9,527 nucleotides of DNA from Rhodospirillales bacterium. Lineage in GTDB: Bacteria > Pseudomonadota > Alphaproteobacteria > Rhodospirillales > Casp-alpha2. Location of the stretch: positions 1 through 9,527 of the forward strand of contig JAJFIE010000336.1 of NCBI GenBank assembly GCA_021775275.1, written 5' to 3'. The translations under genes were made by a program, and so were the position numbers. Below are positions 1 to 7,832 of the stretch, piece after piece. How positions within the stretch are numbered: the first letter of the stretch is position 1; each line of letters starts with the position of its first letter. The notes beneath the pieces were generated by a model that was given only the letters and a program-made list of their open reading frames with translations, had not been told where the DNA came from and ran no database searches.

Positions 1-528
1 ACTGCCTTCTGGCCGGTGGCCTGGCCATCGCCGAGACCAGTAAACCTGTCCCTGTTCACCGGGGAAAGTGTGCTTTCATTGCCGACACGAAATCGATACG
101 CAGAAGATGACGATATCGCCCCCCTGCCGCCGCCAAAACAAAGCCGCGTGCACCCACGTACTGTCGTGAAAGAAGCGGACCCAGGCTATGCCGGGTTTAT
201 GACCGATGTGGCGACGGGTGAGCAAACCTTCACCTATCGGACCGATACGGGCACGACACGCCTCGACCAGCATGGGTGGATGTTCAGCTCGAAAACCGAG
301 AACCGGTACGTTATCCACCCAGATGATCCCAATTCCGCTCGGGTCGAATTGCGCGCCACGGAAACCTACGCACGCGAAGGACAACTGGATGTGCATATCG
401 AGGCCCGGCAGGTAATGACCAGCGACGAGACCCATTTCATCATCGACGCTGAACTTGAAGCATACCAAGATGATGAAAAGGTATTTTCCCGGGAATGGCA
501 TGAACGCATCGCCCGGGACGGCGTGTAG
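1..528 (+). CDS. CocE/NonD-family (peptidase S15) hydrolase, C-terminal part, cut by window edge
   Basis: The reading frame is open from base 1 to the TAG at 526-528, giving 175 residues. A GTG at 16 is only an internal valine, because coding similarity continues upstream of it. The product aligns along its whole length with the C-terminus of the next gene. Shared blocks are the 'WP-x-x-WPS' stretch ending the jelly-roll domain, 'PDDP-x-SA', 'HFII-x-A-x-L-x-A' and the closing 'FS-x-x-W-x-x-RI-x-RD'. The missing N-terminal part should carry an alpha/beta-hydrolase domain with a Ser-Asp-His triad. Family members cleave esters or amides (cocaine esterase, glutaryl-7-ACA acylase, X-Pro peptidases); this one's substrate is unknown. 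It lies 23 bp ahead of its paralog on the same strand, so the two are probably co-transcribed tandem duplicates that have since diverged considerably. The family call rests on this similarity, since no catalytic residue is in view. Confidence 0.85.
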   Translation, partial: TAFWPVAWPSPRPVNLSLFTGESVLSLPTRNRYAEDDDIAPLPPPKQSRVHPRTVVKEADPGYAGFMTDVATGEQTFTYRTDTGTTRLDQHGWMFSSKTENRYVIHPDDPNSARVELRATETYAREGQLDVHIEARQVMTSDETHFIIDAELEAYQDDEKVFSREWHERIARDGV

Positions 529-538
529 CGCCTCCACC

Positions 539-545
539 AGGAAGA
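539..545 (+). promoter_or_regulatory. Shine-Dalgarno site deciding the start of the second hydrolase
   Basis: AGGAAGA lies directly before the ATG at 546, leaving almost no spacer. It sits 6-9 bases before the second in-frame ATG at 552, which is normal spacing. This favours 552 as the true start; the alternative adds only two residues. Confidence 0.5.
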
Positions 546-551
546 ATGACC

Positions 552-2573
552 ATGAAAACCAGAACCCGCTTTCCCCGAGATATCCGCGTTATTCACCACG
601 CCGTCATACCTTTAAGCGATGGGGTGGCGTTATCTGCCATGATCTGGCTGCCGGTAGATGCCGAGGAAAATCCGGTTCCCGCCATCCTCGAATACCTGCC
701 TTACCGCAAGCGCGACGGCACCAGCGAGCGGGATGCCCTGAACCATCCGTATTTTGCCGGGTATGGGTACGCCTCGGTCCGGGTGGATATGCGGGGGTCC
801 GGCGATTCTGAAGGCATCATGTTGGGGGAATATCTGAAGCAGGAACAGGACGACGGGTTGGAAATCCTCGCCTGGATCGCCGCCCAACCATGGTGCACAG
901 GTTCCATCGGCATGATCGGTATCTCGTGGGGTGGATTTAACGGATTACAGATCGCCGCCCGTCGCCCCCCGGAATTAAAAGCCGTGGTTTCGATCTGTTC
1001 GACCGATGACCGCTATGCCGACGATATTCATGTTATGGGTGGCAGCCTGTTGGTCGATAAAGTCGCCTGGGGCTCCACCATGTTTGCACTCAATGCCACA
1101 CCACCCGACCCTGCACTGGTTGGCGACAAGTGGCGCGACATGTGGATGCAGCGTCTCGAGAGTTCCGGCTTCTGGATCGAACAATGGCATCACCATCAGC
1201 GGCGCGATGAATTCTATAAACACGGTTCCGTTTGTGAAGACTACAGCGCCATTGAGTGCCCGGTTTATATGGTTGGCGGTTGGGCAGACGGCTATAGCAA
1301 CGCCGTGTTCCGTATGCTGGAAAACATGAAAACTCCGTGCAAGGGACTGGTAGGCCCCTGGGCGCACAAATACCCCAACTTCGCCAAGCCGGGCCCTCGT
1401 ATAGGGTTTCTGCAGGAATGTCTGCGCTGGTGGGATCATTGGCTGAAGGGCATTGATGCCGGCATCATGGACGAACCCAGGTTGCGGGTATGGATGCAAG
1501 ATACCGTAGCCCCAAGCCACGCTTATGAAGAACGCCCTGGTCGCTGGGTTGCCGAGGATAGTTGGCCAAGCCCGCGGATCGAAACCACGCGATATCCGCT
1601 GGGAACGAATAAATTGGAAAAACCGGGCAGCAAACCCCGCGAAACCATGCTCGACATTTGCTCACCGCAAACCATCGGCATGTACGCCGGTAAGTGGTGT
1701 CCTTATGGTCTGATTCCTGACCTGCCAGGGGACCAGCGCAACGAAGCTGGCGGTTCGCTGGTATTTGATTCAACGCCCCTGAAACGCCCCCTGGAATTCG
1801 TCGGCGCGCCCGTTGTCAATCTCGACATCGCCTCGGACAAACCGAGCGCTCTGGTCGCCGTAACCTTGTGTGAGGTTCTGCCTGATGGTGCGGTTACCCG
1901 TCTGACATTCGGTATTTTGAATCTCACACACCGGGACGACCATGAAAACCCGACCCCCCTGGAACCCGACAGACGTTATCAGGTGCAGGTCAAGCTCAAT
2001 GACTGCGCACAACGGCTGAACAAGGGTAGCCGCCTCCGGGTTTCCATATCGTCGAGCTACTGGCCCATCGTCTGGCCATCCACCGAACCCGCCACGCTCA
2101 GTATATTATCCGGGGCAAGTTCACTGGACCTGCCGGTGCGTTCCGCACGCGCAGAAGACAAAAAACTCAGAAAATTTGAGCCGGTGGAGAATGCACCTGA
2201 TCTGGACCTCATGCAGATACGGCCCTCCGTCGAGCGGTATCAGGTTACCGATGATATGAAAACCGGACGGGCAGTTCTGGAAATCCTCGGTGATGACGGC
2301 ATGAAACATAACAACGAGACGGATTGGTCCTTTGGTTCCAGTTGTCATCGTCTGTTTTCCATAACGCCGGATGATCCATTATCAGCCGAAGCTACGTTGA
2401 AATGGCGCAAGGAATACGCACGGGGTGACTGGAGCATACGGATTGAAGCAGACACCCATATGACGGTGACCCGTGATCATTTCATCATCACGGCAACACT
2501 GGATGCCTTTGAAGGCGGTGCCCGGGCATTCTCCAATCAATGGAATTGCCGGATACCGCGCGATCACACCTGA
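552..2573 (+). CDS. CocE/NonD-family (peptidase S15) alpha/beta hydrolase
   Basis: A serine hydrolase of 673 residues if started at ATG 552 (675 from ATG 546). All three parts of the CocE-type catalytic triad are visible. The nucleophile is Ser125 in 'GISWGG', the acid is Asp246 in 'GGWADGY', and the base is His272 in 'GPWAHKY'. An N-terminal alpha/beta-hydrolase domain with a helical cap (about 10-320) is followed by an X-Pro-dipeptidyl-peptidase C-terminal jelly roll (about 340-530), ending near 'SSSYWPIVWPS'. A further 140 or so residues form an extension shared with the paralog upstream. No signal peptide is evident, so it is probably cytoplasmic. Related enzymes hydrolyse esters or amides (CocE, cephalosporin acylases, alpha-amino-acid ester hydrolases); the substrate here is unknown. 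It sits 23 bp after its paralog and its last 10 bases overlap the end of the convergent amidohydrolase gene. Confidence 0.93.
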   Translation: MKTRTRFPRDIRVIHHAVIPLSDGVALSAMIWLPVDAEENPVPAILEYLPYRKRDGTSERDALNHPYFAGYGYASVRVDMRGSGDSEGIMLGEYLKQEQDDGLEILAWIAAQPWCTGSIGMIGISWGGFNGLQIAARRPPELKAVVSICSTDDRYADDIHVMGGSLLVDKVAWGSTMFALNATPPDPALVGDKWRDMWMQRLESSGFWIEQWHHHQRRDEFYKHGSVCEDYSAIECPVYMVGGWADGYSNAVFRMLENMKTPCKGLVGPWAHKYPNFAKPGPRIGFLQECLRWWDHWLKGIDAGIMDEPRLRVWMQDTVAPSHAYEERPGRWVAEDSWPSPRIETTRYPLGTNKLEKPGSKPRETMLDICSPQTIGMYAGKWCPYGLIPDLPGDQRNEAGGSLVFDSTPLKRPLEFVGAPVVNLDIASDKPSALVAVTLCEVLPDGAVTRLTFGILNLTHRDDHENPTPLEPDRRYQVQVKLNDCAQRLNKGSRLRVSISSSYWPIVWPSTEPATLSILSGASSLDLPVRSARAEDKKLRKFEPVENAPDLDLMQIRPSVERYQVTDDMKTGRAVLEILGDDGMKHNNETDWSFGSSCHRLFSITPDDPLSAEATLKWRKEYARGDWSIRIEADTHMTVTRDHFIITATLDAFEGGARAFSNQWNCRIPRDHT

Positions 2574-4186
2574 AAAACAGTCTCGCCTCGAACGACGGTC
2601 TGCTCAACGGTGATGTCCTTAAGGCCCTCAGGATTCTCCAGCGGGTTTTCTGACAGGATGGCGAAGTCTGCCCGTTTCCCGGACTCAATTGACCCCCGTT
2701 CATGATCCAGAAAAACCTGCCAAGCCGCATCCAGGGTATGGGCGCGGAGCGCCTGCATGGGTGTGATGCATTGATCCTTGCCGAGTTGGACACCTGACGT
2801 AGTCGTCCGGTTGACGGCACACCACATCAGATGCAGCGGCAGGATCGGTGTCACCGTTGCATCATTATGGATTGTAAAGCGCATGCCTTTCCTCACGGCG
2901 GAACCCGCCGGGCTCAGACGGGCAGCCCGTTCGGGTCCAACAGTAATCGCGCTGTGAACATCACCCCAGTAGTGGATATGGGCGGGAAAGAAGCTGGGTG
3001 TGAGCCCCAATTCCTTCATGCGATCCAATTGGTCATCGCGAAACGTCTGGCAGTGAATGAAGGTATGACGGTGATCCTCCCTCGGGTGTGCTTCAAGCAC
3101 TGCCTCCATGACGTCGAGCATGACATCCGCCGTGCCATCGCCGTTCACATGGATGTGCGTCTGAAACCCGGCGTTATGCAGGGCGCCCACATGTTTGATC
3201 ATACCCTCGCGGGTTATGGCCAGTTTGCCACAGTAATTCGGATCACCATTGAGCGGTTTGTAGTAGGGCTCGCTCAGAACGGCTGTCTGCAAGGGAAAAG
3301 ACCCGTCAGCGAACAGTTTACGTGGGCCCCGCATAATGCGCGTATCCGCCGGAAAGTCAAAATCCAGCTCACCATTCGTCAAACGCGGTTCCAGATGAGC
3401 CGCTGGCAGCACCATGACATCGATTTGCGGATCATCTTCATTGGCAACCTGGGAAAAAAGCCGCAACAGATTTTCCATTGCCCAGGCATTTTGCGCCAGC
3501 GTAACGCCCTTCGACAGATACTCTTTGGCAGCAGTCCTGAATCCGGCCTTGAATTTCTCCGGTGTCATTTGTGCATCCAGCTCTCCGATGGCCTTCAGCG
3601 CTCCCATACCATCCAGTTCACCATTCAGCTCTCCGGTCTCCGCATCACGCCCATAGCGGCCACCGCTGGGATCAGGTGTGCTTTTATCTATGTTACAGTA
3701 CGCCAGACCGGCGGAGTTGGTTACGCATCCGTGCCCCGAGATATGATAAACTACAATGATGTGATCCGTGGAAACGCTATCCAGTTCTTCCCGGGTCGGA
3801 TAGCGTTTTTCCTCAACACCATTTATTTCAAATAAATTGCCGATAACCCACTCACCGAGCGGTGTCTCGGCGGCTTTTTTCGCCAGCCGCTCAAGCAGAT
3901 CAGGGATCGAGTTACACGGACCCAATGGCGGTCCGGACACATCAACCTGAAACAACGCCAACATGCCCGACTCAGGAAAATGGCCATGGGGATCAATAAA
4001 TCCCGGCACCATGGCGCGACCTCCAAGATCAACAATTTCGGTGGAGGATGGCGCGGCATCGCTGAGTTCTGAATAGCCGCCAACGGACACAAACTTTCCG
4101 TCCGCGACCAGGACTGCTTCCGCAATATAATCATCGTTATTGACGGTAATAATGGGACCGCCGTGGTACAGGGTATGCGTTGACAT
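2564..4186 (-). CDS. YtcJ-like metal-dependent amidohydrolase (Amidohydrolase_3 family)
   Basis: A 540-residue protein with the layout of the Amidohydrolase_3/YtcJ group. A small N-terminal beta-sandwich segment leads into the metal-binding 'GFIDPHGH' (His67, His69) at the entrance of the TIM barrel. Further family signatures are 'HISGHGCVTNS' (148-158), 'KLFADGSF' (290-297), His346 in 'HIHVNGDG', His378 in 'FIHCQ' and Asp442 in 'IHNDATVTP', where many relatives have 'GSD'. The C-terminal return to the sandwich domain is 'GSIESGKRADFAIL' (498-511). Length and motifs are normal for the family, so it should be active. Members deacylate or hydrolyse N-formyl, amide or cyclic-amide bonds; the substrate is not predictable. 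No signal peptide is seen. The start is supported by a GAGAG six bases before the ATG. The gene is divergent from the serine hydrolase at 4270 and converges on the S15 hydrolase with a 10-bp overlap. Confidence 0.93.
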   Translation of the reverse strand: MSTHTLYHGGPIITVNNDDYIAEAVLVADGKFVSVGGYSELSDAAPSSTEIVDLGGRAMVPGFIDPHGHFPESGMLALFQVDVSGPPLGPCNSIPDLLERLAKKAAETPLGEWVIGNLFEINGVEEKRYPTREELDSVSTDHIIVVYHISGHGCVTNSAGLAYCNIDKSTPDPSGGRYGRDAETGELNGELDGMGALKAIGELDAQMTPEKFKAGFRTAAKEYLSKGVTLAQNAWAMENLLRLFSQVANEDDPQIDVMVLPAAHLEPRLTNGELDFDFPADTRIMRGPRKLFADGSFPLQTAVLSEPYYKPLNGDPNYCGKLAITREGMIKHVGALHNAGFQTHIHVNGDGTADVMLDVMEAVLEAHPREDHRHTFIHCQTFRDDQLDRMKELGLTPSFFPAHIHYWGDVHSAITVGPERAARLSPAGSAVRKGMRFTIHNDATVTPILPLHLMWCAVNRTTTSGVQLGKDQCITPMQALRAHTLDAAWQVFLDHERGSIESGKRADFAILSENPLENPEGLKDITVEQTVVRGETVFQV

Positions 4187-4211
4187 GGCTGCTCTCGAAG
4201 CATGTGATAAG

Positions 4212-4234
4212 ACGTTAACCAGTTTGGTTGACGT
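4212..4234. promoter_or_regulatory. Inverted repeat in a divergent intergenic region, candidate operator
   Basis: Two 9-bp arms, ACGTTAACC (4212-4220) and GGTTGACGT (4226-4234), surround a 5-bp spacer and match at 8 of 9 positions. It sits near the centre of the 83-bp gap between the divergent amidohydrolase and serine hydrolase genes, where a dimeric repressor or activator could control both. No regulator gene is in the window and no clear -35/-10 pair was found beside it, so operator function is inferred. Confidence 0.5.
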
Positions 4235-4269
4235 AGAGTGCCATACAACAACAGTTTTGGAAAAACATC

Positions 4270-5424
4270 ATGCAAAAGGTCGATTTGACGTGGGATCATA
4301 ATCCAGACCTCCAGACCGTCGGCAACCATAAGGCACATTGGAATTCACCGGATTTCCGTCGTTCAGGATTTCACAACCTGCACCGGAATGTCCGCTATGG
4401 CATGAGTTTGCGGTCCGATTGTGTGCTGGCATTGGAAAAACGTCTGGATCGACGGATCAGTGACATGGCTGAAGTCCGTCGGTTAACGGGATCAACTATC
4501 TTTTCGGCGATGGTTGTTCTGCGTGGTCAGCATGTATTGCATGAAGCCTATGCCGATGATTTCGGCCCGGATTACCCCCACAGCATCATGTCCATTACTA
4601 AAACTCACATGAACCTGATCATCGGCAGCCTGGTGGCGGAGGGTGTCGTCGATTTGGATCGGACGGTTGATGCCTATGTGCCGGAAATCGGCTCCGGTTA
4701 TGCCAAGGCGACGATCCAACAGGTTCTAAATATGGATGTCGCCAATGACTATACAGAGGATTACAGCGATCCCTTTGCCTCCTCCTATATGCACGAGGTC
4801 GCCATGGGATGGCGGTTGCCAATCGATGGTGAAGTGGATGAAACACAGCAAGAGTTTCTGAAAAAAATTTCCAGCGATGACATTACGAATTATACTGGCA
4901 AGGCATTATACAAATCCGCAAATACCGAGGTGCTGGGAATCGTCGCAGAACGCGCCAGTGGCCGGTCGCTACGATCTTTCCTGACCGAGATCGTTGAAGC
5001 CGCAGGGCTTGAACATGGTCTGTACATCAGCACCGACCGGGACGGCACGCCGTGCCTGAATGGTGGTGGCTCATTAACGGCCCGCGATCTTGCCCGGTTC
5101 GGGTCCCTGTTTATACGGCGCGGGATCGGCGTCAATGGTCGCCGGGTTGGTAACGCTGAGTTTATTGAAGCAACTCTCAATCAGGGTGTCCCCATGGCTG
5201 CTCCCCGGGGCTGGATCAGATACAGTAACCAAACCAATACTAATGGGCGTTGGCTGGGGCACGGTGGATATGGCGGCCAATATATGCTCGCCGATTTGAG
5301 CAGCGGGGTTGTTGGTGTCTTTTTCAGTGTGCTCGAAAACCGTGACGCCCACGACCCGGATTATTCAACCGAATTTATCCGCATGTTGCAGGCCATTGGC
5401 GAGCTTCCATTTGATGACGCCTAG
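4270..5424 (+). CDS. Serine hydrolase of the beta-lactamase / 6-aminohexanoate-dimer hydrolase (NylB-like) family
   Basis: A 384-residue protein of the class C beta-lactamase-related fold (PF00144-type). The S-x-x-K catalytic motif is Ser108-Ile-Thr-Lys111. The second motif is Tyr214 in 'YKSANTEVLG', and the KTG-equivalent is 'HGGYGGQ' starting at His331. Length and spacing are close to the nylon-oligomer hydrolase NylB (Ser112, Lys115, Tyr215, about 392 residues), so it is more likely an esterase or amide hydrolase than an antibiotic-resistance enzyme. Known relatives act on 6-aminohexanoate dimers, carboxyl esters or D-amino-acid amides; the substrate here is unknown. There is no obvious signal peptide, so it is probably cytoplasmic, unlike true beta-lactamases. 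A weak purine-rich GGAAAAA lies just before the ATG. The divergent amidohydrolase shares its upstream region, hinting at joint regulation. Confidence 0.9.
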   Translation: MQKVDLTWDHNPDLQTVGNHKAHWNSPDFRRSGFHNLHRNVRYGMSLRSDCVLALEKRLDRRISDMAEVRRLTGSTIFSAMVVLRGQHVLHEAYADDFGPDYPHSIMSITKTHMNLIIGSLVAEGVVDLDRTVDAYVPEIGSGYAKATIQQVLNMDVANDYTEDYSDPFASSYMHEVAMGWRLPIDGEVDETQQEFLKKISSDDITNYTGKALYKSANTEVLGIVAERASGRSLRSFLTEIVEAAGLEHGLYISTDRDGTPCLNGGGSLTARDLARFGSLFIRRGIGVNGRRVGNAEFIEATLNQGVPMAAPRGWIRYSNQTNTNGRWLGHGGYGGQYMLADLSSGVVGVFFSVLENRDAHDPDYSTEFIRMLQAIGELPFDDA

Positions 5425-5481
5425 AACGGATCGAGAGCACCGGCAAGGCGAATGACCGATATCGGGTCGTGTAACAAGCAA

Positions 5482-6864
5482 TCATGCTGCAACATTAAGT
5501 TCGTTTCGCCATCCCGGAAATAATTGGTCTGCGTCACCCGGGAAACTCTCGAAGGCGCGTGCAAACTCGTGATGCTCCTTGGCAAAGGATATGGGGTCTG
5601 CACTTTCCCTCCAGCACTGCTCGCCCTGACGCAGGGATCGTGCGCCAGCCGCAGCACCGTCAACGTGGCCGTACGCACCGCCACCGGCTGTCATGATCAG
5701 ATTGGAGTGGCCAATATTGTCGAAAAATCCGGGCATCCGAAGCGCATTCATGCCACCGGAAATAATCGGCGTCGTCGGTTTCATGCCGTGCCATTCTTGA
5801 TGGTAGAAAGGCCCGTCGGCGCTGTCGCGCTGGATCATATAGGCCATATCGATATCCTCGGCCTCGCCCTCCATCTTGCCGAAACCCATGGTGCCGGTAT
5901 GGATACCGGATGCACCCTGCAACCGTGACATTTTGGATAAAACGAAGGCCGTATAACCACGCTTTGACTGCGGTGATGTGACAGCCCCGTGGCCAGCCCG
6001 ATGATAATGCAGATATTGGTTGGGAAAGGTGCGCCGTGCCGTCGTAATGGCATGGGGTCCGGAAACATATCCATCGACCAGGAATGCGACGTGATCGGCA
6101 TTTTCACCAAATGTTTCCAAAATGAATTCACCGCGCGCAATCGATTCACGATAATCGTCAGCGGTGATATTGGCCGAAAACAGCTTCGCTTCACCCGTAT
6201 CGTCCTGGGCACGTCGCATGGCATCCGCTACGGCAATGATCGTTTCCTTCAAGGGCGCAAACGGCTGGTTGCCCTGTGGCTCATCATTCTTGATAAAATC
6301 ACCGCCCAACCAAAACTGATAGGCCGCATCCGCGAAAGGTTGCGGCCGCAGCCCCAATTTTGGCTTGATGATGGTGCCAACGATAAAACCGCCATCCACT
6401 GCCGGGCGACCCAATACCTGCCAGAGATCGGAAATCGTCGTGGACGGACCATCGAACAATTTCAGGAATTCCGGGGGGATATAAAAATCGTGCATCTTTG
6501 CGTATTCGACGTCTCCCATACCCTGATTGTTGCCAATGGCCAGGGTCAGGAAGGATGAAATCATTGCGCTGCCATCAATGATATTGCGATCAAACAAATC
6601 GACCGGATAGGCAATCTTCATAATTTCGTTTTGCTCGTCAATTTCATAGACAAGAGCGTCAACGCCACGGGTGAAATCGTCGGTCGTTGAGACATCAACA
6701 TTGGTTCCGGTGGAGGATTCGGCAGCAAAATGTGCCGCCGTCGCCAGATAATTTCCAAAGCCATCTTTCGGTTTCATAATGTAGGCGCACAAAACATGGC
6801 GACCTTCAGAGATCAAATCCACTTCACGCAGACTTAGATCAGCATAACGATTTGATTGATCCAT
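5482..6864 (-). CDS. cbbM: Ribulose-1,5-bisphosphate carboxylase/oxygenase, form II
   Basis: The CO2-fixing enzyme of the Calvin-Benson-Bassham cycle, which carboxylates ribulose-1,5-bisphosphate to two 3-phosphoglycerates. Form II enzymes are built from large-subunit dimers without small subunits. The 460 residues follow Rhodospirillum rubrum CbbM closely, with one extra residue near position 38 that shifts numbering by one. Present are Asn112 in 'GNNQGMGD', catalytic Lys167 in 'IIKPKLG', the carbamylated Lys192 with metal ligands Asp194 and Glu195 in '[10 protein letters not shown]', His288 in 'HYHRAGHG', and loop-6 Lys330 in 'GFGKMEGE'. The C-terminal tail ends some residues earlier than in R. 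rubrum. A strong AAGGAGA lies six bases before the ATG. It is the last gene of the cbbF-cbbP-cbbM run, 65 bp after cbbP. No activase gene (cbbQ/cbbO or cbbX) follows; the next gene is a convergent hydrolase. No small-subunit gene is present, as expected for form II. Confidence 0.98.
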   Translation of the reverse strand: MDQSNRYADLSLREVDLISEGRHVLCAYIMKPKDGFGNYLATAAHFAAESSTGTNVDVSTTDDFTRGVDALVYEIDEQNEIMKIAYPVDLFDRNIIDGSAMISSFLTLAIGNNQGMGDVEYAKMHDFYIPPEFLKLFDGPSTTISDLWQVLGRPAVDGGFIVGTIIKPKLGLRPQPFADAAYQFWLGGDFIKNDEPQGNQPFAPLKETIIAVADAMRRAQDDTGEAKLFSANITADDYRESIARGEFILETFGENADHVAFLVDGYVSGPHAITTARRTFPNQYLHYHRAGHGAVTSPQSKRGYTAFVLSKMSRLQGASGIHTGTMGFGKMEGEAEDIDMAYMIQRDSADGPFYHQEWHGMKPTTPIISGGMNALRMPGFFDNIGHSNLIMTAGGGAYGHVDGAAAGARSLRQGEQCWRESADPISFAKEHHEFARAFESFPGDADQLFPGWRNELNVAA

Positions 6865-6929
6865 TTTACTGTCTCCTTGAGTTTAGCTGCGGCGATGGCG
6901 TTAATTCATTCATTGACTTACCCCCCCTT

Positions 6930-7805
6930 TTACGACGCGCGGCGCTTACGATCGATCAGTTGCATGATCAACGGTGTCAGGATGAGCTGCATGGCGAGAT
7001 CAAGCTTGTTGCCGGGAATGACAATTGAATTAGCCCGTGACATGAAACTGTCATGAATCATCGACACCAGGTATGGAAAATCGATGCCGTGCGGGTTCTT
7101 GAACCGGATGACAACCATGGACTCGTCAGGCGTCGGAATCCATCTGGCGACAAACGGGTTCGATGTATCCACTGTTGGAATACGTTGAAAATTGATATCG
7201 GTTTCGTTGAATTGGGGGCAAACGTACTGAATGTAATCGGGCATCCGCCTGAGAATGGTATCGGTGATTGCTTCCGTGGAATAACCCCGGTCTTCTTTAT
7301 CGCGATGAATTTTCTGGATCCACTCCAGATTGATCACCGGCACCACACCAATTTTGACATCAGCATATTGCGCAATATTCAATGCTTCCGTGATGACTGC
7401 CCCATGGAGTCCTTCATAGAACAGCAAATCGACATTTTCGGGAATCTCTTTCCACTCGGTAAATGCGCCCGGAGGCACCCCGCACTCATCCGCCTCTTCC
7501 TGGTCATGCACGTAGCGGCGCGTGCGACCGGTACCGGATTCCCCGAATGTTCTGAAGGTTTTTTCAAGTTCTTCGAACAGATTGGCTGTCGGTCCAAAAT
7601 GGCTGAAGTGGTTGTTACCCTTTTCAGCCTCACTGATCATCATCTGCTTCATTCCATCGCGGTCGTAGCGGTGGTAAGCGTCACCTTCAATACTGGCGGC
7701 GGTGACGTTTTCACGCCGGAATATGTGATCGAAAGTGTCTTTGACCGAAGACGTCCCCGCACCTGACGAACCGGTAACGGAAATGATTGGGTATTTTGTC
7801 GACAT
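6930..7805 (-). CDS. cbbP: Phosphoribulokinase, class I (bacterial)
   Basis: Phosphorylates ribulose-5-phosphate with ATP to ribulose-1,5-bisphosphate, the RuBisCO substrate. The 291-residue length is typical of the octameric proteobacterial class I enzyme. A P-loop, 'GSSGAGTSS', lies at residues 12-20. Asp42 and His45 in 'EGDAYHRYDR' fall where the catalytic base and substrate contact lie in the Rhodobacter sphaeroides enzyme. His100, Glu131 in 'FYEGLHG', Arg168 and Arg173 also coincide with its active-site positions. These numbers match without any offset, so the enzyme should be functional. An AGGGGA lies five bases before the ATG. The gene begins 27 bp after cbbF, clearly within the same transcript, and 65 bp before cbbM. 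The 65-bp gap after its stop contains a run of seven G on the coding strand but no terminator-like hairpin, so read-through into cbbM is expected. Confidence 0.97.
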   Translation of the reverse strand: MSTKYPIISVTGSSGAGTSSVKDTFDHIFRRENVTAASIEGDAYHRYDRDGMKQMMISEAEKGNNHFSHFGPTANLFEELEKTFRTFGESGTGRTRRYVHDQEEADECGVPPGAFTEWKEIPENVDLLFYEGLHGAVITEALNIAQYADVKIGVVPVINLEWIQKIHRDKEDRGYSTEAITDTILRRMPDYIQYVCPQFNETDINFQRIPTVDTSNPFVARWIPTPDESMVVIRFKNPHGIDFPYLVSMIHDSFMSRANSIVIPGNKLDLAMQLILTPLIMQLIDRKRRAS

Positions 7806-7832
7806 TATATCCCCTGTTCTCCGTTCTTGAAC

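Noticed and set aside
16..528. Complete small gene starting at GTG 16
   Set aside because: The frame is open and similar to the paralog upstream of the GTG, so this is the tail of a larger gene cut by the window edge.
2831..3835. Long + strand open frame (334 codons) opposite the amidohydrolase
   Set aside because: It is fully antisense to a gene with clear amidohydrolase motifs. Its product has no recognisable domain and it has no convincing ribosome site. It is a shadow of the real gene's codon use.
4187..4269. TGGCAC on the - strand in the divergent gap, as a possible sigma-54 -24 element
   Set aside because: The bases at the expected -12 position do not match TTGC at the required spacing.
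5454..5468. Palindrome CCGATATCGG (5456-5465) between the convergent serine hydrolase and cbbM, as a possible bidirectional terminator
   Set aside because: The stem is short and neither strand has a T-run after it. The evidence is too weak to call a terminator.
5989..6558. + strand open frame (189 codons) opposite cbbM
   Set aside because: It is antisense to the strongly conserved form II RuBisCO, and the translated product resembles nothing I know.
6921..6927. Seven-base G run (- strand) after the cbbP stop, as a ribosome site or frameshift signal
   Set aside because: It lies about 60 bases from the cbbM start, which has its own strong AAGGAGA. It is outside any coding frame.
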